Assembly (NCBI GenBank): GCA_021647535.1
Contig: JAKIUO010000137.1
Coordinates: 1-8,109, forward strand
Origin: Hyphomicrobiaceae bacterium
GTDB taxonomy: Bacteria; Pseudomonadota; Alphaproteobacteria; Rhizobiales; JAKIUO01
DNA length: 8,109 nucleotides
Direction: 5' to 3'
The notes beneath the pieces were generated by a model. The model searched no databases and had not been told where the DNA came from. It saw only the letters and a program-made list of their open reading frames with translations. Position numbers and translations under genes: made by a program. Shown in pieces: positions 1-6,208 of this stretch (the first letter of the stretch is position 1; each line of letters starts with the position of its first letter).

Positions 1-21
1 GGGAGGTTTGGTGTCCCTCCA

Positions 22-90
22 ACGGGGTCCAGCGCTCAAATAGCGTAGCGGTAGCGCAAAATATAAAGGGCTGGCCCCGTCGCAAAGCGA
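22..90. repeat. Structured non-coding inverted-repeat element
   Basis: An outer imperfect inverted repeat pairs ACGGGGTCCAGC (22-33) with GCTGGCCCCGT (70-80), with one bulged base. Its interior holds three TAGCG words (41-45, 46-50, 52-56), and CGCT at 33-36 can pair with AGCG at 42-45. A small hairpin TCGC-AAA-GCGA follows at 80-90. No coding frame or tRNA shape was found. It could be an intergenic palindromic repeat, or the tail of an RNA or terminator belonging to a gene left of the window. The function is not known, and the complementarity itself is what is seen. Confidence 0.4.
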
Positions 91-160
91 GTCTTAGCGT
101 ACCCACAAGCAGTATGAATTAACGCATAAGACTCTGAGATATCCCGTTTTATTGGATTTG

Positions 161-169
161 TGATAGAAT
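161..169 (+). promoter_or_regulatory. Possible extended -10 promoter of the caspase-like gene
   Basis: TGATAGAAT matches an extended -10 element: TG, one base, then TAGAAT, which is five of six to TATAAT. The surroundings are A/T rich. No convincing -35 box lies 16-18 bp upstream, which is tolerable for an extended -10 promoter. Transcription would begin near 176 and leave a leader of about 55 nt before the ATG at 231. This rests on motif reading only. Confidence 0.3.
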
Positions 170-230
170 TTACTTTATAGAGGTTTGATTGTGTAGCGCT
201 GGGGAGTGGGATAAGGGGGAGTTGATCCAG

Positions 231-1811
231 ATGCGAGTAATTTTTTCGATAAATGGCATCATCATTCAGGTGGCTCTGCTGATTGGCATTGCGCTTTTTG
301 TTTCCGATAAGGCCATTGCGGCGCGTTATGTGCTAACCATTGGCATTAATAAATATGATAATATTACCAGTCTGCAAAAAGCTGTGGGGGATGCCAAAGC
401 CGTTGGTGCGACCATGGCGCAATATGGTTATACGGTCATCCGTATCCTCAACCCCAATCGACGCCAGTTTAATGCGGGGATTTCGCGGCTGGTCGCCAAG
501 ATCAAACCGGGTGACACGGTGGTCGTGCATTATTCTGGTCACGGTGTTGATATTAGCGGTCAGAATTATCTGCTGCCTGCCGACATTCCCTTGCCCCGTT
601 TCGGGGTCGGCTCGCGTGATCTGGTGAAGAACGAAGCGATCCGGCTGCAAAACCTGATTGAGCGCATCTCAAATGCCGGGGCCAGCGCGCGCATTGTCAT
701 TGTCGATGCCTGCCGCAATAATCCGTTTGCGCAAGGCGGCACACGCGGGGTCGGTAAAAAGGCGGGCCTTGCGCCGATTGACCATGCGCCAGCTGGTACA
801 TTTATCATGTATTCTGCCGGGGTCGGGCAGTTGGCGCTTGATCGTCTGGGAGACAATGACCGCGAGCCCACTTCGGTTTTTACCCGTATATTTTTGCGCC
901 ATGTTGGTAAAAAAGGACAATCCATCCAGGCGCTTGCTTCACAGGTGCGGCGTGACGTGCTGGAGTTGGCGGAAGCTCAAAGCCATTTGCAGCGCCCGGC
1001 CATCTACGACAATCTGCTCAATAGTGACCGTTTTTCCCTGCGTGATGGTGGCGTGATCAAGCGCACCAATAGACCGCAAAACTCCGCCGCTCCATCAGCG
1101 ACGCGCCAACCAGCGCTACCAGGGCCAGCTCTGTTAGCTGACACAAAACCTGCGGCCTCTCAAAACGAGGGTGTGAACTCGGGGCAAGCCTTTCAGATGG
1201 CGAGGGATATTGATACGATTGAAGCCTGGCAGGCTTTTCTTGAAGATTTTCCGACTGCCGGTTTTCGCTCTCGTATGGCGCGGGCCCGCTTGAAAAAATA
1301 TCAGGCTGAACGCGACAAGGCGGCGAACAAGAGACGCGAGGACAAGGCGCAAGCCCGCTCTAATCGGCAACGCGAGCAGGCAAATTTGCGAGCAGAACGC
1401 CAACGCCAGCGAGACGAGCAAGCCCGTCAATCGGCACAACAAAGAAGAGACACTACAAGAAGAGACACTACAAGAAGAGACACTACAAGAAGAGACACTA
1501 CAAGAAGAGATGCTGTAAGAAGAGATGCTGTAAGAAGACGGGCCGCGCAGAGACTTCAGGCGAAAAAAGCCCGGCCTAAACCTCGCCCCAAATCCCGCCC
1601 CAAATCCCGCTCTGGCGGTGCGAGTTGTGGGAGCCTGTGGTATGCGCGCAACGCCATTTATGCGCGGGCTGGTTATTGTTTCAAAAGCAGCCGAGGACGT
1701 CGTACTTTTGGCAATAATTGTCGTCCTCCCTATGGAAAACTGACAAGCGCCAATAAACGCCGCGTCAACGCTATCAGGAAAAAGGAACGACGCCAACGCT
1801 GCTCGAAATAG
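231..1811 (+). CDS. Secreted caspase-family (C14) protein with C-terminal YARHG-like domain
   Basis: The product has 526 residues. The ATG at 231 is chosen because AAGGGGGAG (213-221) sits about 9 nt upstream and a signal peptide follows at once. A TTG at 189 would add 14 hydrophilic residues before the signal. The hydrophobic segment (about 5-25) ends near A-I-A (28-30), a plausible signal peptidase I site, so the protein is probably periplasmic or exported. The caspase-like domain spans about 31-270, with the catalytic His in HYSGHG (H104) and the catalytic Cys in the VDAC motif (C161, followed by RNNPF). Next come a Pro/Ala linker, a short helical segment (about 317-357, W at 333), and a strongly basic Arg/Gln/Lys region (about 357-460) containing four DTTRR and two DAVRR repeats. 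The end (466-526) reads as a YARHG-type domain, LWYARNAIYARAGYCF, with four cysteines (466, 483, 497, 524) that could form disulfides. The motif His is Ala here. The family suggests a cysteine endopeptidase, possibly cutting after basic residues. Its substrate and physiological role are unknown. Confidence 0.85.
   Translation: MRVIFSINGIIIQVALLIGIALFVSDKAIAARYVLTIGINKYDNITSLQKAVGDAKAVGATMAQYGYTVIRILNPNRRQFNAGISRLVAKIKPGDTVVVHYSGHGVDISGQNYLLPADIPLPRFGVGSRDLVKNEAIRLQNLIERISNAGASARIVIVDACRNNPFAQGGTRGVGKKAGLAPIDHAPAGTFIMYSAGVGQLALDRLGDNDREPTSVFTRIFLRHVGKKGQSIQALASQVRRDVLELAEAQSHLQRPAIYDNLLNSDRFSLRDGGVIKRTNRPQNSAAPSATRQPALPGPALLADTKPAASQNEGVNSGQAFQMARDIDTIEAWQAFLEDFPTAGFRSRMARARLKKYQAERDKAANKRREDKAQARSNRQREQANLRAERQRQRDEQARQSAQQRRDTTRRDTTRRDTTRRDTTRRDAVRRDAVRRRAAQRLQAKKARPKPRPKSRPKSRSGGASCGSLWYARNAIYARAGYCFKSSRGRRTFGNNCRPPYGKLTSANKRRVNAIRKKERRQRCSK
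1449..1538 (+). repeat. Six-copy 15-bp tandem repeat inside the caspase-like gene
   Basis: Four exact copies of GACACTACAAGAAGA (1449-1508) are followed by two exact copies of GATGCTGTAAGAAGA (1509-1538). They encode (DTTRR)x4 and (DAVRR)x2. The unit is a multiple of three, so changes in copy number keep the frame. The array uses AGA for arginine throughout, while flanking parts of the gene mostly use CGC or CGA. This points to recent local expansion by slippage or recombination. Confidence 0.95.
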
Positions 1812-1825
1812 TCATGCCTCTCCCC

Positions 1826-1866
1826 AAAAAAAACAAAGCCCGTTGAATAGTTTTCAACGGGCTTTG
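1826..1866 (-). terminator. Intrinsic terminator between the convergent genes
   Basis: A perfect 14-bp stem pairs 1834-1847 with 1853-1866, with a 5-nt loop (TAGTT). The left side carries eight A residues (1826-1833). Read on the - strand this is a GC-rich hairpin directly followed by eight T, a textbook rho-independent terminator for the gene ending at 1913. The + strand gene ends at 1811 and would transcribe the same hairpin, but without a T-tract, so termination in that direction would be weaker. Confidence 0.9.
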
Positions 1867-1912
1867 CTCAGGTAAAAGAAGCTGCTTTCAACTCATTTGC
1901 AAGAGGATGGAT

Positions 1913-3943
1913 TTATTCTTCGACATAAAGGATGATATCAACCGACTGTTTGGAGGTGTCTTTGGATCTACTGACCTTGCCGTCCAGAATGATCGGATTG
2001 ATGCCCTCATAATTCGTAGCGATATATTCTTGCAGATAGGCACCACGCAGATTAGGCAGCTCATTGTTGGAGAGCTTGTTGTCATATTTGCGAATGAGGG
2101 TTTTATTACCATATTTGCCATTCGCTCCAAGTGGCAGAACCGTAATATTATTATAGGCATTGGCCTTGTCCATTTTGCCTCTGAAATATCCGGCGCTGGC
2201 TTTGCCTCTTGTGTAGATCTGATAGGTCCGCCGCCCATCAAGCGAGGTACGGATATCATCAATAACACGGTCAAGCGAGGCTTTAAAAGGTGCCTTGGGT
2301 GTGATCTGGTTATATTTACCAGAGGCAAACTTGTAGCCTTTGCCACCGGGGCTCTTTAGAGCAATACGATAAAATTTACCGGTTTTGCCATTGATCAGAC
2401 CTTCTCTTCTGATTTTTGTCACCTTGTAATCAGGATTGACGAGATTGAGATAAGGCTCTTTTTTACCGTGATTGCGGAGCAGTTGCAGGGCTGTTACTGG
2501 TTCCGTTGTTGCAGGAGCAACGACAGGAGCTGCAACCGTTACGGTTTTAGTGACGGTTTTTATAACCGGAGGTTTGTTGCGCAATGTTTCGATTTCTGTC
2601 TTCAGGCCAGCAATCTTGGCATTGTCCGCTTCGAGCGAAGCGATTTTGGCATTTTGTACTTCACTGTCGTTTTTATATTTGCCAATCAAACTATTCATGC
2701 GTTTGTTTTCAGTTATGAGGTTTGTCTTGTCCGTGGTCAGTGTGGAGACAAGTCCGCCCAACCGGGTGACCTCATCACCTTGAGAAGAAACATCGGTATT
2801 CAGCAACCCTTTGAGACGGGTGATTTCTGTATCTCTGGTGGCGACACCCTCGTTGAGACCACTGACATTTTTATTGAGAGCGTTTACAGTCTTGTCAAGG
2901 CCGCTGACATCGCTGTTCAGCCCGGCGATAACGCCTTTCAAGCGAGCGATTTCATCGCCATTGGCACTATTGCTGCTGACCAACCCCTTGAGGCGTTTAT
3001 TATCAGCGGCAAGATTTTCAGCCTTGGTATTCAGACCCTTGACGACAGCGGTCAGGCGAGAAACCTCTTCACCATCTGCCATATTGAGGCTGAGTTTTTT
3101 CTGGAGGCCAGAGACGACACCTGCAAGACGGCTATTTTCTGCGCTTAGGGTCGCTTCTTTGCTTTTAAAACCAGATATGCGACCTTCATAACCTGTGATC
3201 TGGCTTTTATAGTTTGAAATATCTGTTTCATAGCCGGAAACCTGCTCAGACATACCGCCAAGGCTGGCAATTTTTGGCTGCCAGACAAACCAGCTGGCAC
3301 CAGCAAGGACAAGGCCTGTTATCATGGTCAAGAAGCCAAGACCACGTGGACTGCCCCTTTTTTCGTCAACCAGTGGATGGCGGCGGACCATCAGGAACAA
3401 ACCCATTGTGGCAAACAGGGCTCCCAGCCCCAAAAGGCTTGCGAAGATCCATTTGATAGCGCTCATGCCGCTCAGGCCCCAGGTGGTCCAGACCAGCCAG
3501 GCAAGCCCCCCCATGAGCAACAGGGAAATCAGTGCCCATGGCAAGACGCCCCAGCCAGAGCTTTTGGTGGCATCGCCAGTGACATCCAGAATGTCTGTAT
3601 CCATACTGGCATCAATTGATTTTTCACTCATATTTTCAACTTTCCCCATATTTCCCAAGGCCTCTATATTTCCCAAGGCCTCTATATCTCCAAAGGCCTC
3701 CATGGCCCCGCTCGTAACAGGATTGGCCTTGTTCATTGCGCTTTTTACATCACTGATGGTCGTTGTGCTGCCACCAGCGGAATTGCTGAGCTCATCCATC
3801 GTTTCCCCATCGACCATATCCCCAATAATTGTTTTTTTTCTATTGTTCCGAAGCCAGGAACTCATGCCAAACAAAATGAGGAGCGCGGAGAGGACAATAA
3901 CTCCCCATATGAACCATTGTCCGATGCCAAAACTCATTTCCAT
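1913..3943 (-). CDS. Unassigned membrane protein: four TM segments, long coiled coil, OmpA/MotB-like C-terminus
   Basis: The product has 676 residues. The ATG at 3943 is preferred because GGTGAG lies 7 nt upstream. A TTG at 3958 and a GTG at 3955 are alternatives, and another ATG lies two codons downstream. Hydrophobic segments are at about 8-28, 132-154, 164-185 and 202-221. Positive charges follow TM1 (WLRNNRKK) and TM3 (VRRHPLVDEKR), placing those loops inside. This puts the N-terminus and everything after TM4 in the periplasm. The 105-residue loop after TM1 holds a six-residue repeat (EAFGDI, EALGNI, EALGNM). Residues about 232-455 are a heptad-rich coiled coil with recurring E-x-x-R-L words, then a Thr/Val/Pro/Ala linker (about 462-482). 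The C-terminal 190 residues form a globular domain. Its strand YQIYTRGKASAG, helix NNELPNLRGAYLQEYI and final strand SVDIILYVE resemble the OmpA/MotB peptidoglycan-binding fold in weakened form. No named family is recognised. A tethering or scaffold role across the periplasm is inference. Confidence 0.85.
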   Translation of the reverse strand: MEMSFGIGQWFIWGVIVLSALLILFGMSSWLRNNRKKTIIGDMVDGETMDELSNSAGGSTTTISDVKSAMNKANPVTSGAMEAFGDIEALGNIEALGNMGKVENMSEKSIDASMDTDILDVTGDATKSSGWGVLPWALISLLLMGGLAWLVWTTWGLSGMSAIKWIFASLLGLGALFATMGLFLMVRRHPLVDEKRGSPRGLGFLTMITGLVLAGASWFVWQPKIASLGGMSEQVSGYETDISNYKSQITGYEGRISGFKSKEATLSAENSRLAGVVSGLQKKLSLNMADGEEVSRLTAVVKGLNTKAENLAADNKRLKGLVSSNSANGDEIARLKGVIAGLNSDVSGLDKTVNALNKNVSGLNEGVATRDTEITRLKGLLNTDVSSQGDEVTRLGGLVSTLTTDKTNLITENKRMNSLIGKYKNDSEVQNAKIASLEADNAKIAGLKTEIETLRNKPPVIKTVTKTVTVAAPVVAPATTEPVTALQLLRNHGKKEPYLNLVNPDYKVTKIRREGLINGKTGKFYRIALKSPGGKGYKFASGKYNQITPKAPFKASLDRVIDDIRTSLDGRRTYQIYTRGKASAGYFRGKMDKANAYNNITVLPLGANGKYGNKTLIRKYDNKLSNNELPNLRGAYLQEYIATNYEGINPIILDGKVSRSKDTSKQSVDIILYVEE
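3649..3702 (-). repeat. Three-copy 18-bp tandem repeat in the membrane-protein gene
   Basis: On the + strand TATTTCCCAAGGCCTCTA occurs twice without change (3649-3666, 3667-3684), followed by a third copy with four changes (3685-3702). It encodes the six-residue repeat EAFGDI-EALGNI-EALGNM in the predicted cytoplasmic loop between TM1 and TM2. The repeat stays in frame. The two identical copies suggest a recent duplication. Confidence 0.9.
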
Positions 3944-4264
3944 AGCATCTCTCACCAAATTTTGGCCTGTTTGTTCGCGCGTTTTGTGGCCAGGTGTATT
4001 GCCCTGAGCACAACTAAGTCGTAGAAAAACGGGATTTCCATTTTTCCATGAGACTATTATTCATGCTGCAGTCTAAAATGCAAGTTTGTCCTCATGTGGG
4101 CGGAACAGTGGAAAAGGCTGTAAAAGTGCGTTATCGCTTCTCTCAAAAGGGCAAGTGAGTGCTATTTCTTGTCGTGCTTGAGCAATTGGCTTATATGAAA
4201 CCTCATCTTCAGCAAGTGAGCTGACTGATAGCGGGTTGATGGGTTTTTCAAGGGGGAAGTGCAG
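3944..4264. other. Divergent intergenic region between the membrane-protein gene and psd
   Basis: This stretch of about 320 bp separates two divergently transcribed genes and must carry the promoter of each. On the + strand TAAAAT (4074-4079) is a five-of-six match to a -10 box, but no clear -35 lies at the right distance. It would give psd a leader of about 180 nt. On the - strand only the ribosome binding site GGTGAG (complement of 3951-3956) is clear. Short frames such as 4094-4123 and 4196-4225 lack ribosome binding sites. I see no convincing small gene, riboswitch or RNA gene. Confidence 0.4.
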
Positions 4265-4978
4265 GTGTCTGAAAACGGGTCGGTAATCAGCAGTATTATG
4301 GGATTTTTTGTTCCGGTCCATCCAGATGGGCACAAGTTTGTGGCGATTGCGGTCATCGCCTCGGTGATCGGGTTCTTGTTTTCTTCTGTCCTGGGGCTGC
4401 TTTTGTTCATCATTGTTGTCTATGTAGCCTATTTTTTTCGCGATCCCGAGCGTGTGGTGCCGCAAAGGGCCGGGCTGATATTGGCGGCGGGCGATGGCCG
4501 GGTGTCGATGATTGAGGAAATTTCTCCCCCAGAGGAGCTTGGCCTTGGGCCAGATTTACGCTTGAAAGTGTCGATTTTTCTGTCGATATTTGATGTGCAT
4601 ATTCAACGCGCGCCTGTATCTGGCGAGATTATCAACAAGATTTATACGCCGGGTTTGTTTTTGAACGCTGAACTCGACAAGGCCAGCGAAGACAATGAGC
4701 GCTCTTCGATGGTGATTGAAACCATTGATGGCGAGAAAATTGCCGTTGTGCAGATTGCCGGGCTGATTGCGCGGCGCATCATCGGTTTTGTCAAAAAGGG
4801 TCAGCGTATTGGTGTTGGCGAGCGTTTCGGGCTGATCAGGTTTGGCTCTCGCGTCGATGTTTATCTGCCAGTTGGCACAGTGCCGTTGGTGGCGGTTGGC
4901 CAAAAGGCCATTGGCGGTGAAACAGTGATTGCTGATCTAAAGGCCAGTGAGGCTTTGCGCGAAACGCGGGTCATTTAA
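4265..4978 (+). CDS. psd: Phosphatidylserine decarboxylase proenzyme, short form
   Basis: This enzyme (EC 4.1.1.65) decarboxylates phosphatidylserine to phosphatidylethanolamine at the inner membrane. The GTG at 4265 is chosen because AGGGGG (4251-4256) lies 8 nt upstream. A GTG at 4259 is only 2 nt from it. The 237 residues match the short type of the family found in alphaproteobacteria and archaea, rather than the 322-residue E. coli enzyme. A hydrophobic stretch (about 25-58) ends in FFRDPER (57-63), typical of the family. FDVHIQRAPVSG (109-120, H112) is the conserved active-site region. RFGSR holds the Gly-Ser cleavage pair, with Ser195 (codon at 4847) expected to become the pyruvoyl group after self-cleavage into a large beta and a small alpha subunit. 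The next gene, 71 bp downstream, is pssA, which supplies the substrate, so the two are almost certainly one operon. All key motifs are intact. Confidence 0.95.
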   Translation: MSENGSVISSIMGFFVPVHPDGHKFVAIAVIASVIGFLFSSVLGLLLFIIVVYVAYFFRDPERVVPQRAGLILAAGDGRVSMIEEISPPEELGLGPDLRLKVSIFLSIFDVHIQRAPVSGEIINKIYTPGLFLNAELDKASEDNERSSMVIETIDGEKIAVVQIAGLIARRIIGFVKKGQRIGVGERFGLIRFGSRVDVYLPVGTVPLVAVGQKAIGGETVIADLKASEALRETRVI

Positions 4979-4994
4979 CCCCTGACGGGAGGGG
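4979..4994 (+). other. Small hairpin right after the psd stop codon
   Basis: CCCCT (4979-4983) pairs with AGGGG (4990-4994) around a 6-nt loop, starting at the base after the psd stop. No T-run follows, so it is not a standard terminator. It could adjust mRNA stability or partial read-through between psd and pssA. The pairing is seen; the function is speculation. Confidence 0.35.
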
Positions 4995-5049
4995 TGTGTT
5001 CTGTTAGACTGACAGCTGAAACAAAAAACCAGCTCCAAAAGAGGTTTGC

Positions 5050-5958
5050 ATGGCGCCCTTTTCGACTTTAGGCAAAACTGGCAAAAAACATCGCAAATTC
5101 AGGAGGTTTCCCGTCAAGCGTCCCATTCCGATCCGTATTCTGATCCCTAACCTGATCACTTTGATGGGTTTGAGTGCCGGTCTTACAGCTATTCGCATGG
5201 GCATTGAGCACCGCTATGAGCTGGCGATTGCGGCGATATTGATTGCGGCTGTGCTGGATGCTCTTGATGGTCGGGTGGCCCGTATGCTGAAGGCCACCAG
5301 TCGTTTTGGGGCTGAACTCGACAGTCTGGCCGATTTTGTCAATTTCGGTGTGGCCCCGGCCATGATCATATTTATATGGGCACTCGACGGGTTGCGGTCG
5401 CTCGGCTGGATTGCCGTTCTGGTCTATGCGCTGTGCGCGGCTTTGCGGCTGGCGCGCTTTAATGTGGCGCTCGACGATGAGGATGCACCGACCTGGACGA
5501 AAAACTATTTTAGCGGTATCCCGGCACCCGCTGCCGCCATAACGGTTTTGCTGCCGATGTATTTTTCATTTCTGGGTGTGCCGGGAGTTGAATTTTTACA
5601 GCCGCTGATCTTGCTGCATGTGTTGTTTATTGCCTTGATGATGGTGTCGAAAATCCCGACTTTTTCTGGCAAGCTGCTCGGGGCGAAAATTGACCGTGAA
5701 TATGTTCTGCCTTTGATGGTGGCAGTCGTCATCATTGCTGCTTTGTTGTTCACCTATAATTGGGCCATGCTGATCCTTGGAACGCTGATTTATCTGGCGC
5801 TCATTCCTTACAGCTATCTGAGATATCGCACCCTTGCGGCACGCGACAAGCTTGCGGAAGAAAAGGTTTCGGTCAAAGGCAAGGAGAACGAGGACAAAAA
5901 GCCCAAAGGGGCCGAACTTGAAGACAAGCACCAGCCTCATACAGGCCGGCTGCAATAA
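5050..5958 (+). CDS. pssA: CDP-diacylglycerol--serine O-phosphatidyltransferase (phosphatidylserine synthase)
   Basis: This membrane enzyme (EC 2.7.8.8) transfers a phosphatidyl group from CDP-diacylglycerol to L-serine, giving phosphatidylserine and CMP. The ATG at 5050 has AAGAGG 5 nt upstream. The 302-residue product carries the full CDP-alcohol phosphotransferase signature: D70, D73-G74, A77-R78, G87, D91 and D95, read from LDALDGRVAR and GAELDSLAD. The aspartates bind the metal ion and catalyse. A basic N-terminus (about 8-25) precedes several hydrophobic segments (about 32-50, 57-72, 98-112, 117-135, 160-178, 183-200, 218-236, 238-255), as expected for the type II, membrane-embedded synthase. 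The last 40 residues are hydrophilic and rich in Lys and Glu, probably a cytoplasmic tail. With psd just upstream it completes the two-step route to phosphatidylethanolamine. No obvious terminator follows; a palindrome cluster does. Confidence 0.96.
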   Translation: MAPFSTLGKTGKKHRKFRRFPVKRPIPIRILIPNLITLMGLSAGLTAIRMGIEHRYELAIAAILIAAVLDALDGRVARMLKATSRFGAELDSLADFVNFGVAPAMIIFIWALDGLRSLGWIAVLVYALCAALRLARFNVALDDEDAPTWTKNYFSGIPAPAAAITVLLPMYFSFLGVPGVEFLQPLILLHVLFIALMMVSKIPTFSGKLLGAKIDREYVLPLMVAVVIIAALLFTYNWAMLILGTLIYLALIPYSYLRYRTLAARDKLAEEKVSVKGKENEDKKPKGAELEDKHQPHTGRLQ

Positions 5959-5973
5959 AACCTCGTTTTCTAC

Positions 5974-6189
5974 GTGGGTAACCCACCTGTATGGGGGAAG
6001 GTTTCCCATAGGCGCGGGACGCTCTGCGTCCCGAAAGCGGTTGAAAATCACCTGAGCCGCGACGCAGAGCGTCTTGACAAGCATTCCCAAGCCGAGCTTG
6101 GGAACGAGAATAACCGCCCCTTTTTTTGAAATTCAAAAAAGAAGGGGGCCGGGGAAAGCCTTCCCCGGGTGGGTTTGGGCGACAGCCCA
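5974..6189. repeat. REP-like cluster of short palindromes between pssA and the RND gene
   Basis: At least seven hairpins follow one another: GTGGGT-A-ACCCAC (5974-5986); TATGGG/CCCATA (5990-6010); GGGACGC-TCT-GCGTCCC (6016-6032); GACGC-AGA-GCGTC (6061-6073); TTCCCAAGC-CGA-GCTTGGGAA (6084-6104); TTTTTTGAA-A-TTCAAAAAA (6122-6140); CCGGGGAA-AGCC-TTCCCCGG (6149-6168). A weaker TGGGC-GACA-GCCCA lies at 6176-6189. The 13 bases at 6018-6030 are the exact reverse complement of 6061-6073, so two units stand in opposite orientation. Short GC-rich palindromes with 3-4 nt loops, clustered in inverted pairs between convergent genes, are typical of REP/BIME-type intergenic repeats. No coding frame is convincing here. 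The cluster may also protect pssA mRNA 3' ends. Confidence 0.75.
6135..6168 (-). terminator. Likely terminator of the RND efflux gene
   Basis: Read on the - strand, the 8-bp GC-rich stem CCGGGGAA/TTCCCCGG (6149-6168, 4-nt loop) is followed by five C, then TTCTTTTTT (complement of 6135-6143). It lies about 40 nt past the RND stop. The T-rich tract is set back from the stem by five C, so this is a less than perfect intrinsic terminator. It shares its sequence with the REP-like cluster. Confidence 0.5.
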
Positions 6190-6208
6190 TTCGCGCAGCG
6201 ATTGGCGT

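Noticed and set aside
1..100. Possible tRNA or tmRNA end
   Set aside because: No cloverleaf, T-loop (GTTCGAATC type) or acceptor stem with CCA could be drawn on either strand.
189..230. TTG start giving a 14-residue longer caspase-like protein
   Set aside because: The extra residues are hydrophilic and would bury the signal peptide. The ATG at 231 has a good ribosome binding site.
1443..1538. Tandem 15-bp repeats as a CRISPR array
   Set aside because: Units are directly adjacent without spacers and lie in frame inside a coding sequence.
1134..1796. Open frame of 220 codons on the - strand under the caspase-like gene's repeat region
   Set aside because: It mirrors the Arg-rich repeat and gives Ser/Cys-rich low-complexity protein. 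It is a shadow of the + strand gene.
2468..3148. Open frame of 226 codons on the + strand, antisense to the coiled-coil gene
   Set aside because: It lies inside the coiled-coil coding region, whose repetitive composition keeps the other strand open. There is no ribosome binding site or recognisable domain.
4094..4123. Nine-residue frame with two Trp codons upstream of psd, as an attenuator leader peptide
   Set aside because: No ribosome binding site and no alternative hairpins or T-run follow. Tryptophan control of lipid synthesis is not expected.
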